From the NCBI GenBank assembly GCA_045586925.1, contig JAZNBG010000026.1:1-64000 (forward strand): a stretch of DNA of 64,000 nucleotides, in the 5' to 3' direction. Below are positions 1 through 8,015 of the stretch, in pieces. The stretch is from SIG440 sp045586925. Its GTDB lineage: Bacteria > Bacillota > Clostridia > Monoglobales > Monoglobaceae. Below the pieces are notes generated by a model. It made no database searches and was not told the DNA's origin. It saw only the letters and a list, made by a program, of their open reading frames with translations. Numbering within the stretch: the stretch's first letter is position 1; each line of letters begins with the position of its first letter. Position numbers and translations under genes: made by a program.

Positions 1-42
1 AGGGCAACAATGTGATATAATTTTTACCATGAGATCTTGCAT
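1..42 (-). CDS. Possible 5' end of a gene leaving the window
   Basis: On the minus strand an open frame beginning at the ATG at 42 (second in-frame ATG at 30) runs off the left edge; about 14 codons are visible, too few to identify a product. An AAAGG sequence lies just upstream. The reason to think it real is the near-consensus promoter at 89-117 pointing in the same direction. It would be divergent from the sialidase-like gene at 166. Confidence 0.3.
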   Translation of the reverse strand, partial: MQDLMVKIISHCCP

Positions 43-88
43 TCCTTTCTCGAAATTTTCGGGAGGTATAGGTTTTAGGGGTAAAACT

Positions 89-117
89 ATTATACCACAA
101 GGAGTTCAAGGTCTCAA
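89..117 (-). promoter_or_regulatory. Sigma-A-type promoter, leftward
   Basis: Read on the minus strand, TTGAGA (112-117) and TATAAT (89-94) are separated by exactly 17 bases, a near-consensus housekeeping promoter. It drives transcription towards the left edge, away from the sialidase-like gene. The predicted leader of about 40-50 bases precedes the small open frame at 1-42. Confidence 0.7.
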
Positions 118-165
118 TTTTCATTTAACTTAACAAAACGAATTTTTAAAAAAGGAGAATAAAAT

Positions 166-1542
166 ATGAAAGGTTACAGTCTATGGAACTATAAACCCTA
201 TGCACCGCCGCTTTCTAATGTAGGCGATATCTACATATACCGTGTTGTTCCGTATGAGAACAGCGTACATCTTGAGTGGCTGAAAAATGTTGAAGAATGC
301 TTTGAAGTATATTACCGTAAACGTGATAACAAAGAATTTATTCATTATACCGATACAAATAAAAACGAGTGCGATATTTTAGGGCTTGATACTAATACTG
401 ATTACGAGTTCTATGTCGCATCAGGCGAAAAAAAGAGTCGCATCCGTCTTGCACGTTGCGGAAAATCAGTTGGTACAGTTGTGAACTATCTTCATCCCGA
501 TGACGAAGCATACAGCTTTTCGGGGAGATATTTGTGTTCACCGTCTTTAGTAAAACATCCTGACGGATTTCTTCTCGCATCTATGGATGTTTACGCCGAT
601 GAACATCCGCAAAACTTAACACTTATATTTCGTTCTGACGATAACGGAGAAACATGGCATTATGTAAATGAGCTTATGCCTTGTTTCTGGGGGAAAATGT
701 TTATACATAAGGGGGAGCTTTATATGCTTTCCTGTTCTACCGAATATGGCGATTTACTCATTGGCAAGTCCACTGACGGCGGTAAAACTTTCTCTGCTCC
801 GGCGGTCTTGCTTCGTGGGTCAAACGGAAAAAATGGGAATGACGGTGTTCACAAAAACCCCCAGAATATTATGATTCACAATGGCAGAATTTATGAAACA
901 CTTGAATGGGGCACATGGGAAAACAAAGAATACGGTCATGCTGCGATGGTTATGTCCTGCGACGTAAATGACGACTTGCTTGTACCTGAAAACTGGACTT
1001 TTACAGAGCCGGTGAAGTTTGATTATTTTGTTCCGGAACTCAGGGATTTAAAAAAGCCTGTTATGACAATAGAAGGGACACTCACTCTTTCTCCCGAAGG
1101 TGAGCTTTTAAACATTATGCGCTTTGGTAAATGCAATCATGTACTTGCATATAAAATAAATACAGAAAACCACGGTGCTCCTCTTGAATTTAACAAGCTT
1201 ATACATTTTGAAGCAAATTTTTCAAAATTTATGATTAAATACGATGCTGTTTCCAAAAGATATTATTCAGTGGCTACAAGAATTTATGACAGTTCACACC
1301 CCGATACACGGAATTTACTTTCCTTGATGTCCTCAGCTGATTTGGAGAACTGGGAGGTTGTATGTGATTTAATTGATTACCGCCATTGTAATGCCGAAAA
1401 GTATGGATTTCAGTATGTAGACTTTGAGTTCGACGGTGATGATATCATTTATCTCTGCCGCACTGCCATAAACAACCCGCATAATTACCACGATTCTAAC
1501 TATTCAACATTTCACAGAATAAAATGTTTCCGTAATTTGTAA
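166..1542 (+). CDS. Sialidase-like (BNR/Asp-box) beta-propeller protein with N-terminal Fn3-like domain
   Basis: 458 residues with no signal peptide, so probably cytoplasmic. Residues about 25-100 look like a fibronectin type III-like beta-sandwich. The rest resembles a six-bladed sialidase-fold propeller: two clear Asp boxes are seen, SDDNGETW (157-164) and STDGGKTF (202-209). Asp boxes are structural marks of exo-sialidase/BNR proteins and do not prove sialidase activity; I did not find a confident arginine triad, so the substrate is open. The start is set by AAAGGAG eight bases upstream of ATG 166. It stands alone, followed by about 490 bp of repeat-rich DNA and convergent to the GH3 gene. 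Related glycan-cluster proteins are often annotated only as exo-alpha-sialidase family. Confidence 0.7.
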   Translation: MKGYSLWNYKPYAPPLSNVGDIYIYRVVPYENSVHLEWLKNVEECFEVYYRKRDNKEFIHYTDTNKNECDILGLDTNTDYEFYVASGEKKSRIRLARCGKSVGTVVNYLHPDDEAYSFSGRYLCSPSLVKHPDGFLLASMDVYADEHPQNLTLIFRSDDNGETWHYVNELMPCFWGKMFIHKGELYMLSCSTEYGDLLIGKSTDGGKTFSAPAVLLRGSNGKNGNDGVHKNPQNIMIHNGRIYETLEWGTWENKEYGHAAMVMSCDVNDDLLVPENWTFTEPVKFDYFVPELRDLKKPVMTIEGTLTLSPEGELLNIMRFGKCNHVLAYKINTENHGAPLEFNKLIHFEANFSKFMIKYDAVSKRYYSVATRIYDSSHPDTRNLLSLMSSADLENWEVVCDLIDYRHCNAEKYGFQYVDFEFDGDDIIYLCRTAINNPHNYHDSNYSTFHRIKCFRNL

Positions 1543-1583
1543 AATTTGTTCACCATACCTATAAAGACAATCATAATTTAAGA

Positions 1584-1680
1584 TGAATATGAGAATGCGA
1601 GGTTCGCTATGCAATAAGAAGCTGATTCACAGCTGAAATTAATTATTGCATTCTGACACACCAAAGGCTTAGCATATTCA
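1584..1680. repeat. Nested hairpin island downstream of the sialidase-like gene
   Basis: An outer stem (TGAATATG at 1584-1591 with CATATTCA at 1673-1680) encloses AGAATGC/GCATTCT (1592-1598 with 1648-1654), GCAATAA/TTATTGC (1611-1617 with 1643-1649, so some pairings are mutually exclusive) and AGCTG/CAGCT (1620-1634). There is no open frame and no T-tract. It may serve as a transcription-end structure between convergent genes. The layout resembles the other hairpin islands in this window. Confidence 0.5.
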
Positions 1681-1684
1681 AAAG

Positions 1685-1828
1685 AAAGGGCTTGCAGCAA
1701 AATGAATTTTTATGCACATTTTATGTCATTCTGAGGAGTTTACGACGAATAATCTTATGATTTTATTTAGATTTTTCACTTTGTTCAGAATGACAAATGC
1801 ATATTACACATTTTGCTGCAAGCCCTTT
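1685..1828. mobile_element. MITE-like 144-bp inverted-repeat element
   Basis: Perfect 20-bp terminal inverted repeats start with AAAGGGCTTGCAGC (1685-1704) and end at 1809-1828. An inner inverted pair TGTCATTCTGA (1724-1734) and TCAGAATGACA (1785-1795) makes it a long imperfect palindrome. It is non-coding; a short open frame overlapping it is a by-product of the palindrome. The GTCATTCTGAG core resembles small non-autonomous repeats common in Clostridia and other bacteria. I could not define a target-site duplication and see no second copy in the window. Confidence 0.65.
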
Positions 1829-1876
1829 TGCAATACTATCCTTAACAGTACACCCCATAGCAAGCCGCTTTTTTAT

Positions 1877-2035
1877 ATAATAGGAATTTACTACTTATCA
1901 GTACTAAACTCCTATTATAAAAAAACAAAATTCAAATTGCCTATGCAAAATTTTCGGCTACGCCGAAATGCACGTGGGCAAACAAAGCGTAAATGCTCCG
2001 ACCGCCGCAAGGCGAGCGGCGTAGCCGCTTTGTTC
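1877..2035. repeat. Structured dispersed repeat, copy A
   Basis: 159 bp closely related to 8070-8216. It folds as three consecutive palindromes: ATAATAGGA ... TCCTATTAT; TTGCC ... GGCAA enclosing TTTCGGC/GCCGAAA; and ACAAAGCG ... CGCTTTGT enclosing CGCCGC/GCGGCG. Loops differ between copies while stems are kept, and one stem changes on both sides (GCT/AGC here against ACT/AGT in copy B), which suggests that structure is conserved. It ends one base from the stop codon of the GH3 gene, whose C-terminus appears cut by it. Confidence 0.8.
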
Positions 2036-2036
2036 A

Positions 2037-3920
2037 CTAAAACCTTATTATTTTCTTTTCGCCCTTACGTATATGCAGCTTTTTAAAGTCAGACAGTTTT
2101 TTATGTGGAACATATTCAAATTTTAAAACAGAATAATCCGTATCATAGTTGCCAATGTTTTCTATTTCAACAGTATTTTCATCAAGCCAATTTTCTGTTA
2201 CGGTTGAATATGTAAGTCCAAATCCAAACTCAAATAACGGCTCACCCTCAAAGAATTTGTATGTGCGGTTTTTCATTGAATAGTCGTCAAACGGTGGCAA
2301 ATCTGAATCTGATTTATAAAATGTTACGGGCAATCTTCCGCTGGGTGACACCTTGCCAAATAAAATATCCGCCAAGGCGTCGCCGCCTTTTGCTCCGGGA
2401 TAAAAACATTGTATGATTGCATTGGCAGATTCTTTTTGCTCACCAAGGGCAATGCAACTTCCCGAAACATTAACAAAAACTATAGGCTTGCCAAGTTCTT
2501 TGATTTTTTTGTACAGTTTTTTCTGAATGTCAAAAAGCTCAATGGATGCTTTATCACCGCCAAAATCGGCATTAAAATTATCGGTCTGTTCGCCTTCAAC
2601 AGATGGGTGCAACCCCATAACCATTACAACAACATCACTGTTTTTTGCCGCAACAAGCGCTTCCATATCGACACGTTCTTCCCAGGCACCCGGCTCACCG
2701 AATTTGTATAATTCACAGCCTTTGGCAAAATTGACTTTGTTGCAATTTTTTTGAATGCCCGCTAAAAAGGTGGTGTATTCAGAGGGCACTCCGTTATAGT
2801 TGCCAAGCAAAACATCCTTATCGTCTGCGTTGGGGCCAATAACTGCAATTTTTAAATTTTTATCAAGGGGCAGAATTCCGTCATTTTTTAAAAGAACAAT
2901 GCTCTCTTGTGCCATTTTTAAATTCAATTCCTGATGATTTTCACATTCAACGGTGTCAAAGGGAATGTTGTTATATTCACAGTCATCATCAAACATTCCC
3001 AGCCTGAAACGGGCAGAAAACAGCCGTTCAACCGCTTCGGTTATAGTATCCTCGCTGATATATCCCTTTTCGTATGCCTCGGGCAGACTCTCATATGCGC
3101 TGCCAATACACAAATCACAACCGTTATTTACCGACATAGCAGCACTTTCTGCCAATGTTGATGTCAGCTTATGATAGTTGTTGATATCCTCAACTCCACC
3201 CGCATCAGATTCGATATAGCCTTCAAAACCAAATTTGTTTCTGAGAATATCAATTAAAAGGGTCTTACTTGCGGTGCACGGCTCGCCGTTAACCGCGTTA
3301 TATGCGCCCATAACGGATGAAGGGTCTGCGTTTTTGATACAATATTCAAAAGCTGCAAGGTATGTGGAATATAATGTTTCATCATCAATATCAACATTAA
3401 AGCCGTGCCGTGTTGCCTCGGGACCTGAATGAACGGCAAAGTGTTTAAGGGTGGCATCGCATTTTCTGTATTTTCCGTCACCCTGAAGACCTTTTATAAA
3501 GGCAGTACCCATTCTGCCTGTCAAGTATGGGTCTTCACCATAGGTTTCGTGACCTCTGCCCCATCGGGGGTCTCTGAAAATGTTTATATTGGGCGCACAA
3601 AAGGTTAAACCCTGATAAATTTCGGTGCCGCCAAATTTTATATATTCATTGTATTTTGCTCTTGCCTCGTCAGAGATTGCGTTGGCAACTTCATACATTA
3701 AATCTGTATTAAAACTTGCCGCCATACCAATTGCCTGTGGAAACACCGTTGCCGCACCTGACCTTGCAACGCCGTGCAGACATTCATTCCACCAAGTGTA
3801 TTTAGGAATACCAAGTCGAGGGATGGCAGGGGAATTGTAATTCATTTGTGACATTTTTTCCTCGATTGTCATTTGGGCAACAAGCTCTTTGGCTCTTTGG
3901 CTGAAACTCAGATTATCCAT
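2037..3920 (-). CDS. Glycoside hydrolase family 3 (beta-glucosidase/beta-xylosidase type), C-terminally shortened
   Basis: 627 residues from the ATG at 3920, chosen because GGGAGGA lies just upstream; an earlier in-frame ATG at 3947 has no such site. N-terminal (beta/alpha)8 domain with DPRWGRGHETYGEDP, KHF at about 159, and the nucleophile-type SDAGG motif (Asp about 239); then the alpha/beta sandwich domain, and the start of the Fn3-like C-terminal domain typical of GH3 enzymes releasing glucose or xylose. No signal peptide: intracellular. The Fn3-like domain stops at GEKKIIRF, where family members usually continue for a further strand or more; the stop codon abuts repeat copy A, so the end was probably replaced by insertion. 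It follows pyrophosphatase by 17 bp, probably one operon. Confidence 0.9.
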   Translation of the reverse strand: MDNLSFSQRAKELVAQMTIEEKMSQMNYNSPAIPRLGIPKYTWWNECLHGVARSGAATVFPQAIGMAASFNTDLMYEVANAISDEARAKYNEYIKFGGTEIYQGLTFCAPNINIFRDPRWGRGHETYGEDPYLTGRMGTAFIKGLQGDGKYRKCDATLKHFAVHSGPEATRHGFNVDIDDETLYSTYLAAFEYCIKNADPSSVMGAYNAVNGEPCTASKTLLIDILRNKFGFEGYIESDAGGVEDINNYHKLTSTLAESAAMSVNNGCDLCIGSAYESLPEAYEKGYISEDTITEAVERLFSARFRLGMFDDDCEYNNIPFDTVECENHQELNLKMAQESIVLLKNDGILPLDKNLKIAVIGPNADDKDVLLGNYNGVPSEYTTFLAGIQKNCNKVNFAKGCELYKFGEPGAWEERVDMEALVAAKNSDVVVMVMGLHPSVEGEQTDNFNADFGGDKASIELFDIQKKLYKKIKELGKPIVFVNVSGSCIALGEQKESANAIIQCFYPGAKGGDALADILFGKVSPSGRLPVTFYKSDSDLPPFDDYSMKNRTYKFFEGEPLFEFGFGLTYSTVTENWLDENTVEIENIGNYDTDYSVLKFEYVPHKKLSDFKKLHIRKGEKKIIRF

Positions 3921-3937
3921 TTTAGATTCCTCCCAAT

Positions 3938-4471
3938 TTATTTGCAAAAGTTTTCAATGTAATTTGATATTGCCGCATCAATAATCTTCAAGGCTTCTTC
4001 TCTGCCGCTGACTTCATCAACTGCAGTGGTTTTGTTCTCAAGATTTTTGTATACCGAAAAGAAGTGGCGCATCTCAGCAAAAATGTGTGGCGGCAGTTGG
4101 TCTATATCTGTATACTGATTGTATGTGGGGTCATTAAAAGGAATGGCAATAATTTTTTCGTCATTTCTGCCATTATCGAGCATTGAAATAACCCCTATCG
4201 GATATGCCCTTATAAGTGATAATGGCTCCAATGGTTCTGAGCAAAGCAAAAGAACATCAAGGGGGTCGTTGTCGTCGCCGTAGGTGCGTGGAATAAAGCC
4301 ATAATTTGCCGGATAGTGAGTTGAGGTGTATAAAATTCGGTCAAGCATAATATAGCCGGTTTCTTTATCAAGCTCGTATTTCTTTTTACTGCCCTTTGAG
4401 ATTTCCACAACACAAATAAAGTCGTCAGTGTTTATTCTTTTTGGTGATATATCGTGCCAGATGTTTGACAT
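3938..4471 (-). CDS. ppa: Inorganic pyrophosphatase (family I)
   Basis: 177 residues, a normal length for bacterial family I enzymes. It hydrolyses pyrophosphate to two phosphates in the cytoplasm, pulling biosynthetic reactions forward. Signature motifs are visible: DDNDPLD (66-72) with metal-binding aspartates, the KKKYELDK segment near the N-terminus, the YPANYGFIP segment (about 53-61), and conserved YTDIDQLPPH. The start has AAAGGAG seven to ten bases upstream. It is the first gene of a probable two-gene unit with GH3, an unusual pairing with no obvious functional link. Divergent from the small membrane protein at 4615. Confidence 0.95.
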   Translation of the reverse strand: MSNIWHDISPKRINTDDFICVVEISKGSKKKYELDKETGYIMLDRILYTSTHYPANYGFIPRTYGDDNDPLDVLLLCSEPLEPLSLIRAYPIGVISMLDNGRNDEKIIAIPFNDPTYNQYTDIDQLPPHIFAEMRHFFSVYKNLENKTTAVDEVSGREEALKIIDAAISNYIENFCK

Positions 4472-4546
4472 ATAATCGTCTCCTTTAAAGTTTTGTATTC
4501 TATATAATATAACAAAAAGTGAAAAAAATCAATAGCAGATATTGTC

Positions 4547-4586
4547 ATATGCAGAAAGATAATCACTCTTCAACTGTTTTCTGCAT
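4547..4586. repeat. Inverted repeat in the divergent ppa / membrane-protein region
   Basis: TATGCAGAAA near 4547 is matched by TTTTCTGCATA ending near 4586, giving a roughly 10-bp stem with a loop of about 20 bases. It lies in the leader or promoter region of the gene at 4615. It could be a regulator site or an RNA hairpin; the sequence alone does not decide. Confidence 0.4.
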
Positions 4587-4614
4587 ACAGTTGTATAGAG
4601 GAGGTGAATATAAA

Positions 4615-5025
4615 ATGACTAATTACAATTGCGGTTGCAGAATAAATTGTACCGGTATAGCGATTATAGCTGCTATAATTATCGGTATAATAACTGCGTT
4701 TTTGACATTTTCAGCAGTCATAACAGTTACACCTGCATTTTTGTGGGTATTGCTTGGAATTGCTGTTGTATATCTTGCAATAACGCTGATTATCAGCCCT
4801 GTTATACGAAGCAGCGGAGTAAGCGGTTGTGTATGTAATATTGTTCCGGTGCTGATTGCCGGAATTTTAGGGACAATACTAATATCCGTTGTTCTTTTGG
4901 GAATAACATTTGCTGCAACATCAATAGTTGGAGCAATTATAACAGGTCTTCTTCTGGCGTTTTTCTCGCTGTTAATAACAACAACTGCCTGCCTTGTTAA
5001 GTGTGTGACGGGCTGTAACAGTTAA
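4615..5025 (+). CDS. Small Cys-rich four-helix membrane protein, function unknown
   Basis: 136 residues. The start is ATG 4615 because GAGGAGGTG precedes it by eight bases; the frame is open further upstream but without a ribosome-binding site. About four hydrophobic segments (13-38, 42-63, 74-98, 100-127) make it an integral membrane protein. Cysteines cluster at one side: C6, C8, C12, C72, C74 and C126, C130, C134, which suggests a metal site or disulfides on one face. I do not recognise the family. It ends at a shared terminator with glutamine synthetase and has no partner on its strand. Confidence 0.75.
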   Translation: MTNYNCGCRINCTGIAIIAAIIIGIITAFLTFSAVITVTPAFLWVLLGIAVVYLAITLIISPVIRSSGVSGCVCNIVPVLIAGILGTILISVVLLGITFAATSIVGAIITGLLLAFFSLLITTTACLVKCVTGCNS

Positions 5026-5027
5026 AT

Positions 5028-5063
5028 AAAATTGGGCAATACCATCGGTATTGCCCAATTTTT
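5028..5063. terminator. Bidirectional intrinsic terminator
   Basis: AATTGGGCAATACC (5030-5043) pairs with GGTATTGCCCAATT (5047-5060) around a three-base loop, flanked by T-runs on both strands. It lies between the convergent membrane-protein gene and glutamine synthetase and overlaps the latter's last codon region. Confidence 0.9.
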
Positions 5064-7152
5064 ACTTAATACTGAATATAAGATCTCCATAAGAGGGTAC
5101 AGGCCAGAACTCTCGGTCGGAGTCAGCTTCGATTTCATCGACAAGAGCTCTAAGTTCTTCCATAAGAGGACATATTGTTTTGCGGTAATATGTAGCCTTT
5201 TCAAGAACATCACCTGCGGGAACAGATTTAAGCGCCGCATCAAGATTGTTGTTTGTTACAAAAATACGGTCTGCAAGCGCAGCCACACGGTTAAGCTTAA
5301 CCTTTTCTGCCTGACACGGGATGTCGGGAGAAACGGCATTTTTTGCTGTCAGAGTATCACACAAACATCTTTGAATTTTGCTTATGGCAGGGGTGTAGTC
5401 CTTTTTAACCATATCAACCATAGTAAGGCCTTCGATGTTGATTATCTTGCAATATTCCTCAAGAATAATTTCATAGCGTGCATGAACTTCGGTTTCGTTG
5501 TAAATGCCGTGTTTTTTGAAAAGCTCAATGTTTTCGGGCTTAATGAAATGCGGAAGAGCATCAACTGTGGATTCAAGATTAAGAAGTCCACGGCGCTGTG
5601 CCTCGGCAACCCAATCATCCGAATATCCGTCGCCGTCAAAGATTATTGCATCGTGCTCGGTGATTGCCCGTTTTACAATGTTGTGAACTGTGCCCAAGAA
5701 ATCTTCTGCACCTTCGAGTTCTTCAGCAAAGTTCTGCAGCTCGTCGGCAACAATGGTGTTAAGCATTATATTGGCACAGGCAACCGAGTCAGCCGAGCCT
5801 ACCATACGGAATTCAAACTTGTTTCCGGTAAAAGCAAAGGGTGATGTTCGGTTTCTGTCGGTAGAATCCTTAGGGAATTGCGGCAGAACGGTAACACCTA
5901 CGCTCATTTTTTCTTTTTTAATACCTTTAAAATCACTGTCCTCTTTGATTGAGCGGAGAACTGCAGCAAGCTCTGAGCCAAGAAACATAGAAATAATAGC
6001 TGGCGGGGCTTCGTGTCCGCCAAGACGGTGGTCGTTTCCTGCACTTGCGGCAGAAATTCTTAGAAGGTCCTGATGCTTATGTACAGCACTGATAACTGCG
6101 CAAAGGAACACAAGGAACTGTGCGTTTTCGTGCGGTGACTTGCCGGGTTCAAGCAGGTTTTCACCTGTGTTGGTCGAGAGTGACCAGTTATTGTGCTTGC
6201 CACTGCCGTTTATGCCTTCAAATGGTTTTTCGTGAAGGATGCAAGCCATACCATGACGTGCGGCAACAACCTTCATCATTTCCATTGTGAGCTGATTATG
6301 GTCGGTGGCAATGTTTGTTGTGGTGAATATCGGGGCAAGCTCGTGCTGTGCAGGAGCCGCTTCGTTATGCTTTGTTTTGGAAAGAATTCCAAGCTTCCAC
6401 AGTTCTTCGTCAAGCTCTTTCATAAATGCCGAAACTCTGGGTTTAAGATGACCAAAATAATGGTCTTCCATTTCCTGACCCTTGGGTGCAGGCGCACCAA
6501 AAAGAGTGCGGCGGCAATAGATAAGGTCTTTGCGTTTTTCAAACATCTCACGGTCGATAAGGAAGTATTCCTGCTCGGGACCGACTGTCGGAACAACCCG
6601 GGTAACATCGGTCTTGCCAAATAATTTAAGAATTCTTACGGCCTGACGGTTAATTGCCTCCATTGAACGGAGCAGAGGCGTCTTTTTATCCAGAGATTCA
6701 CCGCCGTACGAGCAAAAAGCTGTAGGGATACACAGCGTTCCATCCTTAATGAAGGCATAGGAGGTAGGATCCCATGCGGTATAACCTCTTGCCTCAAAGG
6801 TTGCACGAAGACCGCCTGAAGGGAAGGAAGATGCATCAGGCTCGCCTTTAATAAGCTCTTTGCCTGAAAATTCCATAATAACGCTGCCGTTCTTTCCTGG
6901 AGAGATAAAGCTGTCGTGCTTTTCAGCGGTGATTCCGGTCATAGGCTGAAACCAATGAGTAAAGTGAGTTGCACCCTTTTCAATAGCCCAGTCCTTCATT
7001 GCAGACGCAATAATATCTGCAACATCACGATCAAGACTAATGCCGTTGTTGATGGTTTGTTTCAAAGCACGGTAAATTTCTTCGGGAAGGCGTTCTTTCA
7101 TAACGGCTTCGTTAAAAACCATACTTCCAAAAATTTCGGGAATGTTTGTCAA
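5062..7152 (-). CDS. glnN: Glutamine synthetase type III
   Basis: 696 residues, matching the about 700-residue GSIII class and much longer than GSI (about 450). Makes glutamine from glutamate, ammonia and ATP in the cytoplasm. N-terminal IFGSMVFNEAVM, the THWFQPMTG segment, the NGSGKHNNWS segment and the catalytic-fold EFRMVGS region are GSIII hallmarks. The start is TTG at 7152, placed by AGGAGGA nine bases upstream. The promoter at 7249-7277 and a hairpin in the leader (7194-7236) precede it. A single-gene transcript ending at the bidirectional terminator. Possible nitrogen control through the leader hairpin is inference. Confidence 0.95.
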   Translation of the reverse strand: MTNIPEIFGSMVFNEAVMKERLPEEIYRALKQTINNGISLDRDVADIIASAMKDWAIEKGATHFTHWFQPMTGITAEKHDSFISPGKNGSVIMEFSGKELIKGEPDASSFPSGGLRATFEARGYTAWDPTSYAFIKDGTLCIPTAFCSYGGESLDKKTPLLRSMEAINRQAVRILKLFGKTDVTRVVPTVGPEQEYFLIDREMFEKRKDLIYCRRTLFGAPAPKGQEMEDHYFGHLKPRVSAFMKELDEELWKLGILSKTKHNEAAPAQHELAPIFTTTNIATDHNQLTMEMMKVVAARHGMACILHEKPFEGINGSGKHNNWSLSTNTGENLLEPGKSPHENAQFLVFLCAVISAVHKHQDLLRISAASAGNDHRLGGHEAPPAIISMFLGSELAAVLRSIKEDSDFKGIKKEKMSVGVTVLPQFPKDSTDRNRTSPFAFTGNKFEFRMVGSADSVACANIMLNTIVADELQNFAEELEGAEDFLGTVHNIVKRAITEHDAIIFDGDGYSDDWVAEAQRRGLLNLESTVDALPHFIKPENIELFKKHGIYNETEVHARYEIILEEYCKIINIEGLTMVDMVKKDYTPAISKIQRCLCDTLTAKNAVSPDIPCQAEKVKLNRVAALADRIFVTNNNLDAALKSVPAGDVLEKATYYRKTICPLMEELRALVDEIEADSDREFWPVPSYGDLIFSIK

Positions 7153-7193
7153 AGCGGATTCCTCCTGTTGTTACTGAATTTCAAAACTGTTCA

Positions 7194-7236
7194 AAAACAA
7201 ACAGGGTACCGTGGGAATACCCACAGCACCCCGCGC
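7194..7236 (-). promoter_or_regulatory. Leader hairpin of glutamine synthetase
   Basis: In the roughly 90-base leader, GTGGG TATT CCCAC forms a stable stem extended by GGGT/ACCC pairs. No T-run follows on the gene strand, so it is not a plain terminator. It does not match the glnA riboswitch that I know. It could be an mRNA-stabilising or attenuation element. Confidence 0.4.
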
Positions 7237-7248
7237 ATATATATTCAA

Positions 7249-7277
7249 AGTATACAATAATATGCATATTTTGTCAA
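7249..7277 (-). promoter_or_regulatory. Promoter of glutamine synthetase
   Basis: On the minus strand TTGACA (7272-7277), 17 bases, TATACT (7249-7254): near-perfect sigma-A promoter. Transcription would start near 7242, giving a leader of about 90 bases. Confidence 0.85.
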
Positions 7278-7314
7278 TGAAATTAAAAAAATTCTAACAA
7301 ATTTAAAAAAACAC

Positions 7315-7343
7315 TTGATTTTTTTGAAAATATGTGGTATCAT
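7315..7343 (+). promoter_or_regulatory. Promoter of rpsT
   Basis: TTGATT (7315-7320), 17-base spacer, TATCAT (7338-7343), followed about 47 bases later by the S20 start codon. Divergent from the glutamine synthetase promoter. Confidence 0.75.
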
Positions 7344-7389
7344 CTTAGGAGTTGACTTAAAAAACAGATTATTAAGTGGAGGTGAAATC

Positions 7390-7650
7390 ATGCCTAACAT
7401 TAAATCAGCTAAAAAAAGAGTTAAAGTTATCGCTACAAAGACTTTGCAGAATCAGATGGTTAAGTCACAGCTTAAGACTGCTATAAAGAAGTTTGAAGCT
7501 GCTCTTGCAGAAGGCAAAGATGCAGCCTCTGTTGCATATGCTGCTGTTGTTAAAAAGACAGACCAGGCTGTTGCTAAGGGTATTCTTCATAAGAATACTG
7601 CTGCTCGCAGAAAGAGCCAGTACGCAGCAAAGATGAACAAGATTGCGTAA
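7390..7650 (+). CDS. rpsT: 30S ribosomal protein S20
   Basis: 86 residues, a full-length S20. It begins MPNIKSAKKR, the conserved S20 N-terminus, and is Lys/Ala-rich and helical throughout, binding 16S rRNA during early 30S assembly. GGAGGTG sits five bases upstream of ATG 7390. It has its own promoter and terminator. Downstream lies tRNA-Trp. Its presence marks this as chromosomal backbone. Confidence 0.97.
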   Translation: MPNIKSAKKRVKVIATKTLQNQMVKSQLKTAIKKFEAALAEGKDAASVAYAAVVKKTDQAVAKGILHKNTAARRKSQYAAKMNKIA

Positions 7651-7663
7651 GTTTTTGCATTAG

Positions 7664-7703
7664 AGAGTGCGCGATGGCGCAACCGTGGCGCACTCTGGTT
7701 TTT
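7664..7703 (+). terminator. rpsT terminator
   Basis: AGAGTGCGC (7664-7672) pairs with GCGCACTCT (7688-7696), followed by GGTTTTT. Confidence 0.9.
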
Positions 7704-7716
7704 AACTTAATAACAT

Positions 7717-7792
7717 AGGGGTATAGCTCAGTTGGTAGAGCAGCGGTCTCCAAAACCGCGTGCCGTGAGTTCAAGTCTTACTACCCCTGCCA
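7717..7792 (+). tRNA. trnW: tRNA-Trp (anticodon CCA)
   Basis: A 76-base cloverleaf. Acceptor AGGGGTA/TACCCCT with discriminator G and encoded CCA; D-arm containing AGCTCAGTTGGTAGAGC; anticodon stem GCGGT/ACCGC with loop CTCCAAA giving anticodon CCA; T-arm GTGAG TTCAAGT CTTAC. The last 20 bases plus the downstream terminator are duplicated at 8016-8069, and pieces of its T-arm occur inverted nearby, signs of recombination at the tRNA 3' end. Confidence 0.97.
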
Positions 7793-7796
7793 TAAA

Positions 7797-7826
7797 ATAA
7801 AGGCATCCATAAGGGTGCCTTTATTT
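7797..7826 (+). terminator. tRNA-Trp terminator
   Basis: AATAAAGGCA and TGCCTTTATT form a 10-bp stem around TCCATAAGGG, followed by TTATTT. A second identical copy lies at about 8040-8069. Confidence 0.8.
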
Positions 7827-7842
7827 TATTTGTATGTGATAA

Positions 7843-7871
7843 CAGGACTTGAACTCGACGGCACGCGGAGC
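7843..7871 (-). repeat. Inverted copy of the tRNA-Trp T-arm region
   Basis: Read on the minus strand this is close to the CCGCGTGCCGT ... GAGTTCAAGTC segment of tRNA-Trp (7757-7777), with one extra base. Together they form a long-armed inverted repeat around the tRNA terminator. A second version is at 8235-8262. It has no acceptor or anticodon arm, so it is not a tRNA gene. Confidence 0.7.
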
Positions 7872-7881
7872 GTGTCCGTGT

Positions 7882-8010
7882 CTGCACGTAAAAAAGGTGC
7901 CTGTGGCACGTTTTTAGTGCAGAATTGCAAAATGCGAGAGCGTTTTGGTAATTGAGTGAAACGCATAGCGTTTCAACAAAGGTGCGAGACAAAGTGTAAA
8001 GCAATTTGTC
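7882..8010. repeat. Run of four hairpins between the direct repeats
   Basis: H1 7882-7922 (CTGCAC ... GTGCAG, with nested GTAAAAA/TTTTTA-type and GGTGCC/GGCAC pairs), H2 7928-7947 (CAAAATGC/GCGTTTTG), H3 7957-7975 (TGAAACGCATAGCGTTTCA) and H4 7988-8010 (GACAAA/TTTGTC). They are contiguous and non-coding. H3 resembles the first hairpin of the island at 40183-40198. Confidence 0.7.
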
Positions 8011-8015
8011 TGCTG

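Larger units (their letters stand above)
7773..7872. repeat. Direct repeat copy 1 (tRNA-Trp 3' end, terminator and flank)
   Basis: 7773-7826 (54 bp) is identical to 8016-8069. 7827-7872 is nearly identical to 8217-8263 (one GAC/ATC difference). In copy 2 the two halves are separated by the 147-bp repeat copy B, so copy 1 is the empty site for that insertion. Confidence 0.9.

Noticed and set aside
1577..2035. A CRISPR array
   Set aside because: The repeats here are inverted and of different kinds; there are no regularly spaced direct repeats and no cas genes anywhere in the window.
1712..2086. A 124-codon open frame on the plus strand
   Set aside because: It runs across the MITE and the structured repeat, has no ribosome-binding site and no protein-like sequence.
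5032..5844. A 270-codon frame antisense to glutamine synthetase
   Set aside because: It lies wholly within a certain gene, starts inside the terminator and reads as low-quality sequence typical of shadow frames.
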